A stretch of 64,000 nt of DNA, from the NCBI RefSeq assembly GCF_013032445.1, contig NZ_WQCA01000010.1:62001-126000 (forward strand). The letters run 5' to 3'. The notes beneath the pieces are model-generated. The model was not told the origin of the DNA. It was given only the letters and a program-made list of their open reading frames with translations, and did not search any database. Below, in pieces: positions 27,235 through 36,361 of this stretch. This stretch comes from Ruegeria arenilitoris. Lineage in GTDB: Bacteria; Pseudomonadota; Alphaproteobacteria; Rhodobacterales; Rhodobacteraceae. A program made the translations under genes and the position numbers. The first letter of the stretch is position 1; the number at the start of each line of letters is the position of its first letter.

Positions 27235-27696
27235 ATGGCATTCAATTTCCTCCGCAGCATGGTGACGGTTCTTGTGCTTTCTATCGCGGCCACTGCCAAC
27301 GCCGAAGAGGGCAGCGGCTTCCCTCAGATCGTGGGAACATGGCACGGCACCTATCTGGTGGGGTTCGCCAAATCGAACCCGAACCACGAGAAAGGTCTGT
27401 TGAAGACCGAAATGGAGCTGGAGATCAGCAAGCTCGACGGCAACCTGATCACCGCTACAAACCGCTGGCGCCGGATCGGAGACACCGATTGGATCGTCGA
27501 AGAGGCGATGGGCACGTTCAGCCTGGACGACCCCACCCGCTTTGTCCTGGCCGAGGCGGGCATTTCAGGGGAAGATGTGTCAGCGGGCATTTTCAACGGC
27601 GTCTATCTGGATGACGTGATCATGGTCACATATGCCGGCCCAGGCACTGGCGTAGCCTTTGCAGCGCAACTTGTAAAAAAGGATGATCAGAAGTAA
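27235..27696 (+). CDS. Secreted hypothetical protein (153 aa)
   Basis: A signal peptide (FLRSMVTVLVLSIAATANA) precedes a mature domain of about 130 residues with alternating beta-strand pattern (IVGTWHGTYLVGFA, MELEISKLDGNLITATNRWRRI). The pattern suggests a small periplasmic barrel such as a lipocalin or avidin-like fold. AGGAGA lies upstream of the ATG. It stands between two other units and has no evident partner. Function unknown. Confidence 0.6.
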   Translation: MAFNFLRSMVTVLVLSIAATANAEEGSGFPQIVGTWHGTYLVGFAKSNPNHEKGLLKTEMELEISKLDGNLITATNRWRRIGDTDWIVEEAMGTFSLDDPTRFVLAEAGISGEDVSAGIFNGVYLDDVIMVTYAGPGTGVAFAAQLVKKDDQK

Positions 27697-27932
27697 GTCC
27701 GTCCATTTTCAGGCTTAAAGCTTCTATAAAAGACCCCTCTGCGACAGAAACGCCTGCGCTTTTGGCTATTTAAGCAGGTGTGGAGGTTTTGACCTGCGCG
27801 CGTGGAATCCCCCGTCGGCTATTCGGAGTTCCGGGCAAAGTGTGTTACATTCAAAACTAAAGATTATCGAATGGGAGTCGATGAAAACAGGTAACGGTTT
27901 TTTCGAAAAGCTGACATTTGGGGGGAGAGAAG
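27697..27932. other. Intergenic region, no gene seen
   Basis: A 236-bp, comparatively AT-rich stretch holding the promoter of the following gene. A weak GCAGGT...ACCTGC inverted repeat lies near 27774-27797. I see no ORF or RNA gene. Confidence 0.4.
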
Positions 27933-29276
27933 ATGAAAAGGCTAGCCACAACCACAGCAGTCGTAACTTTGATTGGGATCGGTGTTGTTGTCGGGAAATG
28001 GATAGAGCAAAGCGATACTTCTTCTGAAACCATTCTCCAAAGCGCAATTGCCTTATTAAGTCCTGGGATGGCGGTGGCGCAGGACGCGGAGCCTGAAATC
28101 TCACCCACCGCAGTTCGCGATCGCCCGCGCGACGCTTACTATCCTAACACTGAAGACCTGGCGCCAGATGAGATGCGTGTTGTTGCATGCGGCACGGGTA
28201 TGCCAACTACACGTGCGGCTCAAGCCGCTGCTTGCTTTCTTGTTGAACTTGGAAATGGAGATAAGTTCTTTTTCGACATCGGATCCGGATCGTCTGAGCG
28301 GATTTCATCTCTGCAAATACCATACAATTATCTGGACAAAGTCTTTGTCGGCCATTTGCACACCGATCATTTCGGCGCCTTGCATGAGTTGTTTATCGGT
28401 GGTGCCTTGATGGGCCGAAACAGACCGTTGCGCGTTTGGGGACCCAGTGGGTCAGTTCCCGAACTTGGTACCAAAGCGGCTACTGATAGTATGAAAGACA
28501 TGTTGTTGTGGGACCTCAGTGCGCGTGTCGGTGCAACTGACCCGCGCGGCTACCAGATGGACGTCACCGAATTCGACTACAAAGGTGAAAACGAGGTCAT
28601 CTATGACGAGAATGGCGTTGTCGTTAGGAGCTTTCCAGCAATCCATGGGATTGATGGAGCAGTCAGCTTCTCGTTGGAATGGAACGGGCTTAAATTTGTT
28701 TACAGCTCTGACACTTATCCGAACAAATGGTTCATTGAATATGCCAAGGACGCTGATATTGCGATCCACGAGTGCTTTATCGCGGTTCCTGATATTGTAG
28801 GAAAACTGGGGTTCACACCGGAATCTGCTCTGCAAGTTGGAACGCAAATACACACAGCGCCTGAAGCGTTCGGTAAAGTGATGTCTGAAATCAAGCCACG
28901 GATTGCGGTCGCTTATCATTTCTTCAACGATTTCGACACCGCCGGAGGTGTTGAGGAGCGCATTCGTACAACCTATGACGGCCCGCTGAGCTTGGCCGAA
29001 GACTTTATGGTCTGGAACGTCACCAAAGACGATATCCGTGTACGCATGGCCGTTACCGAAGAGCATACCTGGTCGCCTCCGCTCTCAGAACCTCCGATCC
29101 CACCAGGCGAGAATGATCGGGAAACCTTCGCCCAAAACCAAGGTATTCCCGTGGAATCAGTGGGATTTTCTGATTTTATTGAGGGCGGAAAATGGGACGT
29201 GGATGATGCTTTGCGCCCAATCTACGAACAGGCCAGTGAAATGCTTGGGCGGGACTTTCCCTATCCGGGCGATTGA
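27933..29276 (+). CDS. Exported metallo-beta-lactamase-fold hydrolase
   Basis: The 447-aa protein begins with a signal or anchor segment (ATTTAVVTLIGIGVVVGKW). It contains a metallo-beta-lactamase domain with the zinc motif HLHTDHFG, a later metal Asp in YSSDTYP and a His in VAYHFFNDF. The VACGTGMPTTRAAQAAACFLVE opening resembles AtsA-type and GntH-annotated enzymes. A C-terminal extension of about 70 residues follows. Codon use is less GC-rich than neighbours, hinting at transfer. GGGGGGAG precedes the ATG at 27933. Substrate unknown. Confidence 0.75.
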   Translation: MKRLATTTAVVTLIGIGVVVGKWIEQSDTSSETILQSAIALLSPGMAVAQDAEPEISPTAVRDRPRDAYYPNTEDLAPDEMRVVACGTGMPTTRAAQAAACFLVELGNGDKFFFDIGSGSSERISSLQIPYNYLDKVFVGHLHTDHFGALHELFIGGALMGRNRPLRVWGPSGSVPELGTKAATDSMKDMLLWDLSARVGATDPRGYQMDVTEFDYKGENEVIYDENGVVVRSFPAIHGIDGAVSFSLEWNGLKFVYSSDTYPNKWFIEYAKDADIAIHECFIAVPDIVGKLGFTPESALQVGTQIHTAPEAFGKVMSEIKPRIAVAYHFFNDFDTAGGVEERIRTTYDGPLSLAEDFMVWNVTKDDIRVRMAVTEEHTWSPPLSEPPIPPGENDRETFAQNQGIPVESVGFSDFIEGGKWDVDDALRPIYEQASEMLGRDFPYPGD

Positions 29277-29310
29277 ACCCGAAATTGATCCGGCTCCATC
29301 TGCCGCAATG

Positions 29311-29338
29311 AAAAAGGCCGCCCCAACGGGACGGCCTC
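29311..29338 (-). terminator. Rho-independent terminator of rpmI-rplT
   Basis: On the minus strand AGGCCGTCCCG...GGGGCGGCCT forms a hairpin followed by TTTTT, 26 bases after the rplT stop. Confidence 0.85.
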
Positions 29339-29363
29339 TCATTCACTGTCTCTTTTCAGAGAA

Positions 29364-29729
29364 TCAGGCAGCCAGAGCGGCCTGAGCTTTGGCGACGATC
29401 GCGCCGAACGCTTCCGGTTCGTGCACGGCCAGGTCGGCCAGAACTTTGCGGTCCACTTCGATACCGGCCAGGTTCAGGCCGTTGATGAAGCGGGAATATG
29501 TCAGAGCCTCGTCATGCGAACGGACTGCAGCGTTGATACGCTGAATCCACAGCGCGCGGAAGTTGCGCTTGCGGTTCTTACGGTCGCGGGTTGCATACTG
29601 GTTGGCCTTGTCGACGGCCTGACGGGCAACCTTGAAGGTGCTCTTACGGCGGCCATAGTAACCTTTGGCGGCCTTGATGACCTTCTTGTGACGGGCGTGA
29701 GTTACGGTTCCACCTTTAACGCGGGACAT
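29364..29729 (-). CDS. rplT: 50S ribosomal protein L20
   Basis: L20 (121 aa) starts large-subunit assembly by binding 23S rRNA. Sequence is canonical: [30 protein letters not shown], then [20 protein letters not shown] and a globular C-terminus. AGGAGA precedes the start. It follows rpmI by 14 bases and ends at a terminator. infC is not adjacent, so this pair has its own promoter. Confidence 0.98.
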   Translation of the reverse strand: MSRVKGGTVTHARHKKVIKAAKGYYGRRKSTFKVARQAVDKANQYATRDRKNRKRNFRALWIQRINAAVRSHDEALTYSRFINGLNLAGIEVDRKVLADLAVHEPEAFGAIVAKAQAALAA

Positions 29730-29743
29730 CTCTTAATCTCCTC

Positions 29744-29944
29744 TTAGCGGTCGTAGGGCATGTAGCCCTTGACGATCTTGGCGTCGGGGGCGGACAGGGT
29801 GGTGTTGCCACGGGCGTCGCGGATGAACTTTTTGGTCCGCTTGATCATGCCGTGCCGTTTGCCGGCCTGGCCAGCAAGGACCTTACCGGTCGCAGTCACC
29901 TTAAAGCGCTTTTTGGCGCTCGACTTGGTCTTCATCTTAGGCAT
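29744..29944 (-). CDS. rpmI: 50S ribosomal protein L35
   Basis: L35 (66 aa) is a small basic large-subunit protein. [17 protein letters not shown] at the start and [16 protein letters not shown] are diagnostic. AAGGAGA lies before the ATG. It is the first gene of an rpmI-rplT unit with a 182-bp upstream gap, which must carry the promoter. Confidence 0.98.
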   Translation of the reverse strand: MPKMKTKSSAKKRFKVTATGKVLAGQAGKRHGMIKRTKKFIRDARGNTTLSAPDAKIVKGYMPYDR

Positions 29945-30126
29945 TTCCGTCTCCTTTCAGGGTTCGGTACTAAACGCGACTCGGCATGCCATCTCGGCCG
30001 GTCACGCGATCAGAAGCGCCGTTTACGCAAGAAAGGTCATACTGGCAAGGGGGTTTGGACCAGAATCTGCGCTTTTCGCAGGCTGGTCAGGCACCGGGGC
30101 GACATTGGCCGCCCCGGTAAAAGGAT

Positions 30127-31683
30127 TTAGTGCTCGAATTTGCGAATTTCGCCGCTTTTCAGACGCGCTGAATAGCTGGCTAGCTCTTCCCGCACCACTT
30201 TCATCAGGAAGTAGAGCGCAAAGACGTTCACAACCGCCATCGCAAAGATTGCCGCATCCGAGAAGTCGATGACCGGGCCAAGGTTGGCCGCCGCACCGAT
30301 TACCACAAAGACGCAGAAAATGATCTTGAAGACCAGTTCCTTGGTGTGGCCCTCGCCGAACAGGTAGGTCCAAGCCTTAAGGCCGTAGTAGGACCAGCTG
30401 ATCATGGTCGAGAAGGCAAACAGCACCACAGCGATAGCCAGAACATAGGGGAACCAGCCAAAGGCGCTGGCAAAGGCCGCCGAAGTCAAGCTGACGCCCG
30501 AGTTGCCGTCAACAGTTGCAATGCCACTACCGTCTTCGGTCAGCATGTAGAGACCGGTTTGCGGGTCGATGATCAGCTGCTGGGTGATGATGATCACCAA
30601 TGCCGTCATGGTACAGATCACAACTGTATCGATGAACGGTTCAAGCAGCGACACGAACCCTTCGGTGATCGGCTCACTGGTCCGCACGGCCGAGTGCGCA
30701 ATCGCCGCAGAACCAACGCCCGCTTCGTTCGAGAACGCCGCACGACGGAAACCCTGGATCAGCGCGCCAACCATACCGCCAGCAACGCCAAGACCGGTAA
30801 AGGCACCTGCGAAGATCTGGCCAAAGGCCCAACCAATCTGGTCCGCATGCATGATGATGATGACCAGTGCGGCCAGCACATACATGACGCCCATAAAGGG
30901 CACGACCTTCTCGGTCACGCGTGCGATGGACTTCAGGCCGCCCACGATCACCGCAAACACGATACCCGCGAAGACCAGACCTGTGATCCAGCCGGGATAA
31001 TCTCCGGTGATGCCCGCGATCTGCTGGTGCGCCTGGTTGGCCTGGAACATATTGCCCCCGCCCAGCGCGCCAAGAATACAGAAGATCGAGAACAGAACGG
31101 CCAGAATCTTACCGCCCGGCAATCCCAATTCGCTGAACCCTTTGGACATGTAATACATCGGACCACCGGAAACGGTGCCGTCCTCGTATTCGTTGCGGTA
31201 TTTCACGCCCAGCGTACATTCGGTGAATTTCGAGGCCATGCCCAGCAGACCCGCCATGATCATCCAAAACGTGGCACCCGGCCCGCCGATACCGACGGCC
31301 ACCGCCACACCGGCGATATTTCCCAGACCGACCGTGCCTGAAAGCGCTGTGGCAAGGGCCTGAAAGTGGCTGACCTCACCCGCATCGTTGGGATCGGAAT
31401 AGTCACCTTTGACAAGGCTGACAGCGTGTCCGAAAAAGCGGAACTGTACAAAGGCGAAATACAGCGAAAACACCGTTGCCGCGACTACCAGCCATCCCAC
31501 GATCCACGGAAAGCCTGTGCCCGGAAACGGGGCGAAGATAAAGCTGACAAAAGGTCCGGTGAAATCGGCAAAGGCCTGATTGATTTTGTCGTCCAGACCC
31601 GGTGCGTCTTGCGCGAATGCGGGGTTGGCGAACAGAGCTGCAGTTGCACCAAGGCTCAGTTTTTGAAGCGTATTCATACTCAT
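30127..31683 (-). CDS. AGCS-family sodium:alanine/glycine symporter
   Basis: The 518-aa carrier imports alanine or glycine with sodium. Family marks are ATALSGTVGLGNIAGVAVAVGIGGPGATFWM and FRRAAFSNEAGVGSAAIAHSA. It has about ten helices. The N-terminus is unusual: a signal-like segment ending ANPAFA precedes the first family helix. GAGGAG precedes the ATG at 31683. The universal stress protein gene lies just upstream on the same strand with 8 bases between, so the two are likely one operon. Confidence 0.88.
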   Translation of the reverse strand: MSMNTLQKLSLGATAALFANPAFAQDAPGLDDKINQAFADFTGPFVSFIFAPFPGTGFPWIVGWLVVAATVFSLYFAFVQFRFFGHAVSLVKGDYSDPNDAGEVSHFQALATALSGTVGLGNIAGVAVAVGIGGPGATFWMIMAGLLGMASKFTECTLGVKYRNEYEDGTVSGGPMYYMSKGFSELGLPGGKILAVLFSIFCILGALGGGNMFQANQAHQQIAGITGDYPGWITGLVFAGIVFAVIVGGLKSIARVTEKVVPFMGVMYVLAALVIIIMHADQIGWAFGQIFAGAFTGLGVAGGMVGALIQGFRRAAFSNEAGVGSAAIAHSAVRTSEPITEGFVSLLEPFIDTVVICTMTALVIIITQQLIIDPQTGLYMLTEDGSGIATVDGNSGVSLTSAAFASAFGWFPYVLAIAVVLFAFSTMISWSYYGLKAWTYLFGEGHTKELVFKIIFCVFVVIGAAANLGPVIDFSDAAIFAMAVVNVFALYFLMKVVREELASYSARLKSGEIRKFEH

Positions 31684-31691
31684 CACTCTCC

Positions 31692-32129
31692 TCAGTTCAC
31701 GACGGTGACCGGCACGTCGGCGTGCATGACCAGATTCTGGGTCGAGCTGCCGAACAGGCGTTTCTTGAATCCGTCCGCCGAGGCGCGCCCGACGATGATC
31801 TGGGTGCCGCCGTTTTCAACCGTGATCGCATTCAGCGTTTCGGCCACGTCGCCATGGCGGACAATGCCTTGCGCCGTGAAACCGGCCGCGTTCAACGCGT
31901 CCACAGTTGGGGTGACGACCCGGGTCGTGGCCAGTGCGACCTCTTCCTCGCGCCGTTTGTGCCGCAAAGCGTTTTCTTCAGGTGTCTGGAAAGTGAAAGG
32001 GGACCATTCGATCACGTAAACCACTAGCAATTCACACGATCCGATCCGCCCGGCCAAATCCTTGGCAAAGGCGATCGCACGTTCCCCGGTTTCAGTCCCG
32101 TCCAGTCCAATGACAATTTTCGTTGTCAT
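31692..32129 (-). CDS. Universal stress protein (UspA family)
   Basis: The 145-aa UspA-fold protein has the ATP-binding pattern near the C-terminus (IIVGRASADGFKKRLFGSST) and the opening KIVIGLDGTETGERAI. Such proteins modulate stress responses or partner transporters. It is followed 8 bases later by the alanine symporter gene. Co-expression suggests it tunes that carrier, which is an inference. Confidence 0.85.
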   Translation of the reverse strand: MTTKIVIGLDGTETGERAIAFAKDLAGRIGSCELLVVYVIEWSPFTFQTPEENALRHKRREEEVALATTRVVTPTVDALNAAGFTAQGIVRHGDVAETLNAITVENGGTQIIVGRASADGFKKRLFGSSTQNLVMHADVPVTVVN

Positions 32130-32263
32130 GACGTTCCTCCGTTATTTTTTGATTGTACCGGGGCCCGTGCCCCCGGCTGGGCAGCCGGAACCTGGAACTT
32201 TCTGAGTAGACTGCCCACGCAAACCAGTATCCGGGAAAAACACTGAAAAACAGAGGGGAAATT

Positions 32264-32292
32264 GCCAGACTCAACCCAGAGTCCGGCTTTTT
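32264..32292 (+). terminator. Orphan plus-strand terminator-like hairpin
   Basis: GCC-A-GACTC pairs with GAGTC-C-GGC (one mismatch) around a 6-base loop, followed by five T. No plus-strand gene lies upstream: both flanking genes are on the minus strand. Confidence 0.45.
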
Positions 32293-32330
32293 GTTGATAA
32301 TAAATAACTTTTTATGCCTAAAAAATAGGC

Positions 32331-32361
32331 AAAAACCCCGTGCCGCTTGGTGGCAACGGGC
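32331..32361 (-). terminator. Rho-independent terminator of pyk
   Basis: On the minus strand CCCGTTGCC and GGCACGGGG pair with one bulge and are followed by TTTTT, about 15 bases after pyk. A second small dyad (TGCCTA/TAGGCA) follows at 32315-32331. Confidence 0.75.
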
Positions 32362-32375
32362 TTGAAAGGCAAGTG

Positions 32376-33821
32376 TCAGCCCGGATCGGTGTTGTAGATC
32401 AGACGCTCATCGCAGGGAGCAATACGCAGGATATTTGTGGTTCCGGGCACGTTGAACGGCACACCTGCGGTCACAACGATCTGATCGGATTCCGAGGCAA
32501 ACCCACCGGCCCGGGCCGCACGGGCGGCGTTGACCACGGCGCCCTTGAACCGCTCAAGCTCGGGCGTCATCACACAGTGGCAGCCCCAGCTCAGACACAG
32601 ACGCCGCGCGGTGCCGGTGGCTGGTGTCATCGCGATGATCGGCACTCCGGGGCGTTCTCGCGCCGTCAGCAGGGCCGTGGTGCCGCTTTGGGTGAAGCAG
32701 CAGATGGCCTTGATATCGGTCTTTTCCGCGATCTCACGCGCGGCGGCCACGATCCCATCTGCAATCGTAGTGCCTTTGGCAGTGCGGGAGGCCGAAATAA
32801 TCTGCGTATAGGTCGGATCAGCCTCGACCTCGATGGCGACTTTGTTCATCGTCTGAACAGCCTCGATCGGGTACGAGCCTGCTGCGGATTCCGCACTCAG
32901 CATGATGGCATCGGTGCCTTCATAAATGGCGGTCGCCACGTCCGAGACCTCGGCGCGTGTGGGCATCGGGCTTTCGATCATACTCTCCAGCATCTGAGTC
33001 GCCACGATCACCGGCTTGGCCGCACCCCGGCATTTCCGCACCAGACGTTTCTGGATCGGCGGCACGGCGGACACCGGCAGTTCGACCCCAAGATCACCCC
33101 GCGCCACCATGATCCCGTCCGAGGCATCGAGAATATCGTCAAACGCTTCAACCGCTGCGGGCTTTTCGATCTTGGACAGGATCGAGGCCCGGCCATCGGC
33201 CAGCGCGCGGGCCTCGAACACGTCCTTGGCGCGCTGAACAAAGCTCAGCGCCAGCCAGTCCACACCCAGCTGACAGACAAATTCCAGATCGTCGCGGTCT
33301 TTGGCCGACAGCGCGGCCAGCGGCAGCACGACATCCGGCACGTTCACGCCCTTACGGTTCGAGATGGTGCCGCCGACTTCGACGGTGCAGGCGGCGAAGT
33401 CCTGACCGCAATCCTGAACGATCAGGCGAATCTTGCCATCATTGACCAACAGACGCGCGCCCGGCTCCAGCGCCGCAAAAATCTCAGGATGCGGAAGGCA
33501 AACCCGGCCCGCGTCGCCGGGTGCAGGATCCAGATCCAGCCGGAAAGCCGCGCCCTCTTCCAACTCTTCTGCATCATTCGCAAAGACGCCGACGCGCAAT
33601 TTCGGGCCTTGGAGGTCCGCCAGAATGGCAATCGGACTGTCCAAATCCTTTTCCACCTGCCGGATGATCCGGTGCCGCTCGCGGATCTCGTCATGGCTGC
33701 CGTGACTCATGTTTAGACGGAACACATCTGCACCTGCCTCGTGCAGTGCGCGGATCATGTCGTAGTCATTGGACGCCGGTCCCAGCGTCGCCACGATTTT
33801 TACATTTCTCAGGCGTCGCAT
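32376..33821 (-). CDS. pyk: Pyruvate kinase
   Basis: Pyk (481 aa) makes pyruvate and ATP from phosphoenolpyruvate and ADP. KIVATLGPAS opens the barrel, and FRLNMSHGSH holds the substrate arginine and the K-binding residues. ILSKIEKPAAVEAFDDIL carries the catalytic Lys and metal Glu. MVARGDLGVELP and MLESM complete the site. The ATG at 33821 is used because the family begins MRRLRNVKIV and AGGAG lies upstream. It is a single gene divergent from the formylglutamate hydrolase. Confidence 0.96.
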   Translation of the reverse strand: MRRLRNVKIVATLGPASNDYDMIRALHEAGADVFRLNMSHGSHDEIRERHRIIRQVEKDLDSPIAILADLQGPKLRVGVFANDAEELEEGAAFRLDLDPAPGDAGRVCLPHPEIFAALEPGARLLVNDGKIRLIVQDCGQDFAACTVEVGGTISNRKGVNVPDVVLPLAALSAKDRDDLEFVCQLGVDWLALSFVQRAKDVFEARALADGRASILSKIEKPAAVEAFDDILDASDGIMVARGDLGVELPVSAVPPIQKRLVRKCRGAAKPVIVATQMLESMIESPMPTRAEVSDVATAIYEGTDAIMLSAESAAGSYPIEAVQTMNKVAIEVEADPTYTQIISASRTAKGTTIADGIVAAAREIAEKTDIKAICCFTQSGTTALLTARERPGVPIIAMTPATGTARRLCLSWGCHCVMTPELERFKGAVVNAARAARAGGFASESDQIVVTAGVPFNVPGTTNILRIAPCDERLIYNTDPG

Positions 33822-33954
33822 TGATGGTGCTCTCCTAACGTCATCTCTTGGTTTCGCACAAATGTTACCGCAAACATTGCTCAAGGCCGCTTATTGCGCA
33901 ATTCCCTTTTCAAAGCAACTGCCCTACACCTGCGACAAACTAGATGACAGGCTT

Positions 33955-34692
33955 ATGACGTATTCTCCGTTTTTTATCCACGGCGCTGATCGCCCGTCGC
34001 GCTGGCTGATCACATGCGACCACGCAACCAACACGGTGCCGCCCGAAATCAACGGCGGAGACCTCGGCCTGCCGCGCGAGGATATGGAGCGTCACATCGC
34101 CTATGACGTTGGCGCGTATGAGGTGTCCAAGCATCTGGGCGAAATCCTGAATGCGCCGGTGATCGCCGCCAATTTCTCGCGCCTGGTGATTGATCCGAAC
34201 CGAGGCGAGGACGATCCAACCCTGCTGATGAAGCTTTATGACGGCTCGATCATTCCCGGAAACCGCCATGCCAACGCGTCCGAACGCGAACGGCGTCTGA
34301 ACATGTGTTACCGCCCCTATCACGAGTCACTCGCGCAAATGGCAGCGCTGCCTCATGCGGTGATCGTGTCGATGCATTCCTTTACCCGCCAATTGCGGGG
34401 GCGCGAACCGCGCCCATGGCATGTGGGCGTGCTGCATACACAGGATGAGCGTTTCTCACGCCCGTTGATCAACCGGCTAGAGGCAGAGGGCGACATGTGC
34501 GTTGGGGTAAACGAGCCCTATACCGGCGTTCTTCCCGGGGATGCGATCGATAAACACTGCACCAGTTTCGGACGGCCTAACGCCCTGATCGAACTGCGAA
34601 ATGACCTTATTGCCGATCACGCCGGACAACGTCATTGGGCCGAACGACTAGCTCAAATTCTGCAGGACGCACTGGACGACAGCGGATTGTAA
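33955..34692 (+). CDS. N-formylglutamate amidohydrolase
   Basis: The 245-aa protein belongs to the N-formylglutamate deformylase family, which releases formate and glutamate, classically in histidine breakdown. The motifs are WLITCDHATNTVPPE, with the metal-binding Asp-His, then NFSRLVIDPNRGEDDPT and SMHSFTR. No hut genes are nearby, so the real substrate may be another N-formyl or acyl amino acid. The ATG at 33955 is preferred to an upstream in-frame start that lies in the pyk promoter. Confidence 0.85.
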   Translation: MTYSPFFIHGADRPSRWLITCDHATNTVPPEINGGDLGLPREDMERHIAYDVGAYEVSKHLGEILNAPVIAANFSRLVIDPNRGEDDPTLLMKLYDGSIIPGNRHANASERERRLNMCYRPYHESLAQMAALPHAVIVSMHSFTRQLRGREPRPWHVGVLHTQDERFSRPLINRLEAEGDMCVGVNEPYTGVLPGDAIDKHCTSFGRPNALIELRNDLIADHAGQRHWAERLAQILQDALDDSGL

Positions 34693-34779
34693 CGTAGGGT
34701 CATCTGAGGCCGATTCCGGCCTTCGCGATATTGTGGGCCTTCTCGCGGAACCCCATATATCAGGGGAAAGGAGACGACT

Positions 34780-35019
34780 ATGACTCAGGAATTCCTGACG
34801 ACCGTCTTCGGCTGGATGACGGTTCTGAACATTGCCCTATTGGCGCTTACCACGCTGATGATAGTTGCCCTACAGGACTGGATTGCAGGGGTTCACGGCA
34901 AGATGTTCCAAATGGAACGCACCGAGGTGAAAAGGGCCTATTTCAGGTATCTTGCCAACTACAAGATCCTGACGATCGTGTTCTGCCTGATGCCTTGGTT
35001 GGCACTTAAACTGGCTTAG
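34780..35019 (+). CDS. DUF6868-like small membrane protein
   Basis: The 79-aa protein has two hydrophobic helices (FGWMTVLNIALLALTTLMIVAL and ILTIVFCLMPWLALKLA) around a charged loop. This matches the short DUF6868 family of unknown role. AAGGAGA precedes the ATG. A small hairpin follows at 35039. It is monocistronic by position. Confidence 0.65.
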   Translation: MTQEFLTTVFGWMTVLNIALLALTTLMIVALQDWIAGVHGKMFQMERTEVKRAYFRYLANYKILTIVFCLMPWLALKLA

Positions 35020-35038
35020 CACCTACATCTAAAGCTGC

Positions 35039-35058
35039 GAAGGGTCTTCGGGCCCTTC
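35039..35058 (+). terminator. Small hairpin after the DUF6868 gene
   Basis: GAAGGG and CCCTTC pair around a TTCG-containing loop, 19 bases after the stop. Only a weak T-rich tail follows. Confidence 0.4.
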
Positions 35059-35131
35059 CTGATTGTTGTAACATAGCCACGGGATTGTTAGGTCAGGCTC
35101 AGTACACAAGACATTCATCCGGAGCCAGACC

Positions 35132-35446
35132 ATGGACAAGCAAACCGAAATCGAACTTCAGGCCGCCGCGTTCCGCCGGTTGCAAAAGCACCTGATGGAA
35201 GATCGCACCGACGTTCAGAACATCGACATGATGAATCTGGCCGGGTTCTGCCGCAACTGCCTGTCGCGTTGGTATCAGGAAGCGGCCAACGAAAAGGGCA
35301 TCGAAATGGGCAAGGACGAAGCCCGTGAGATTTTCTATGGCATGACCATGGATGAGTGGAAGGCCAACTACCAGACCGAGGCTAGCCCCGAGAAACAGGC
35401 CGCCTTCAAGGTCGCCTTCGAAGAAAACGTGACGAAAAAGGGCTGA
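35132..35446 (+). CDS. DUF1244 protein
   Basis: The 104-aa protein matches DUF1244: AAFRRLQKHLMEDRTDVQNIDMMNLAGFCRNCLSRWY, followed by the GKDEAREIFYGMTMDEWKANYQ block. It has two conserved cysteines in FCRNCL. The function of the family is unknown. It is a single gene closed by a terminator shared with the convergent transaminase gene. Confidence 0.85.
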   Translation: MDKQTEIELQAAAFRRLQKHLMEDRTDVQNIDMMNLAGFCRNCLSRWYQEAANEKGIEMGKDEAREIFYGMTMDEWKANYQTEASPEKQAAFKVAFEENVTKKG

Positions 35447-35459
35447 CGCCCGGAACGAA

Positions 35460-35486
35460 AAAGGCCCGCCGGTTTGGCGGGCCTTT
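35460..35486. terminator. Bidirectional terminator
   Basis: AAAGGCCCGCC and GGCGGGCCTTT are perfect 11-bp arms around 5 bases, between convergent genes. A-runs and T-runs flank it on both sides, so it should stop transcription in both directions. Confidence 0.9.
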
Positions 35487-35489
35487 GCT

Positions 35490-36350
35490 TTAGATCGCGG
35501 CCTTGCGGCTTTCGTCCAGATAGATCTCACGCAGGCGTTTGGCGATCGGGCCCGGTGTGCCGTCGCCCAGTGTCACCCCGTCAATCTCAACCACCGGCAT
35601 GACAAAGGCGCTGGCCGAGGTGGTGAACGCCTCATCCGCCTCTTTCGCCTCGTCGATGGTGAACAGACGCTCTTCAACTTCCATCTGCGCCTCAGCCGCC
35701 ATACGCAGTACGGCCTTGCGGGTGATACCGTGCAGAATGTCGTTGGACAGCGGGCGGGTGACGATCTTGCCGTTCTTCACGAAATAGGCGTTGTTGCTGG
35801 TGCCCTCGGTGACATAGCCATCCTCGACCAACCACGCATCGTCGCAGCCCGCTTTCTTGGCCATCATCTTACCCATCGACGGGTAAAGCAGCTGCACGGT
35901 TTTGATGTCGCGACGGCCCCAACGGATATCCTCGATCGAGATGACCTTGGCGCCCTTCTTGGCCGCGGGGCTGTCGGCCAGACCCGGCTTGTTCTGGGTG
36001 AACAACACGAGGCTAGGTTTGGTGTCCGCAGACGGGAACACGAAATCCCGGTCGCCGTCTGAGCCACGGCTGACCTGCAGATAAATCAGACCCTCTTCGA
36101 TGCCGTTCAGCTCCACCAGCTTGCGGTGAATCTCCAGCAGCTCTTCTTTGGTGCAGGGCTCATCTATCTCCAATTCGTCCAGCGACCGCTTGAGGCGCAC
36201 CGCGTGGCCTTCGAAATCGATCAGCTTGCCGTCCAGAACGCTGGTGACTTCGTAAACGGCGTCTGCGAACAGGAAACCACGGTCAAAGATGGACACCTTG
36301 GCCTCGGTCTCGGGCAGGTATTCGCCATTTACGTAAACGGTGCGGGTCAT
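35490..36350 (-). CDS. D-amino-acid transaminase (class IV)
   Basis: The 286-aa fold-type IV PLP enzyme interconverts D-amino acids with 2-oxoglutarate or pyruvate. It shows SIFDRGFLFADAVYEV at the start, Lys150 in RDIKTVQLLYPSMGKMMAK as the Schiff base, and DGYVTEGTSNNAYFVK near the phosphate site. It lies 11 bases downstream of dgcA on the same strand, after dgcN, which strengthens a D-amino-acid role over a branched-chain one. Confidence 0.85.
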   Translation of the reverse strand: MTRTVYVNGEYLPETEAKVSIFDRGFLFADAVYEVTSVLDGKLIDFEGHAVRLKRSLDELEIDEPCTKEELLEIHRKLVELNGIEEGLIYLQVSRGSDGDRDFVFPSADTKPSLVLFTQNKPGLADSPAAKKGAKVISIEDIRWGRRDIKTVQLLYPSMGKMMAKKAGCDDAWLVEDGYVTEGTSNNAYFVKNGKIVTRPLSNDILHGITRKAVLRMAAEAQMEVEERLFTIDEAKEADEAFTTSASAFVMPVVEIDGVTLGDGTPGPIAKRLREIYLDESRKAAI

Positions 36351-36361
36351 ATGTTGTCTCC

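Noticed and set aside
30346-31341. Plus-strand frame opposite the AGCS symporter
   Set aside because: Shadow of the membrane protein gene; composition is implausible for a protein.
32340-33716. Long plus-strand frame opposite pyk
   Set aside because: The minus strand encodes a clear pyruvate kinase; the opposite frame is Arg/His/Gly rich and lacks a ribosome site.
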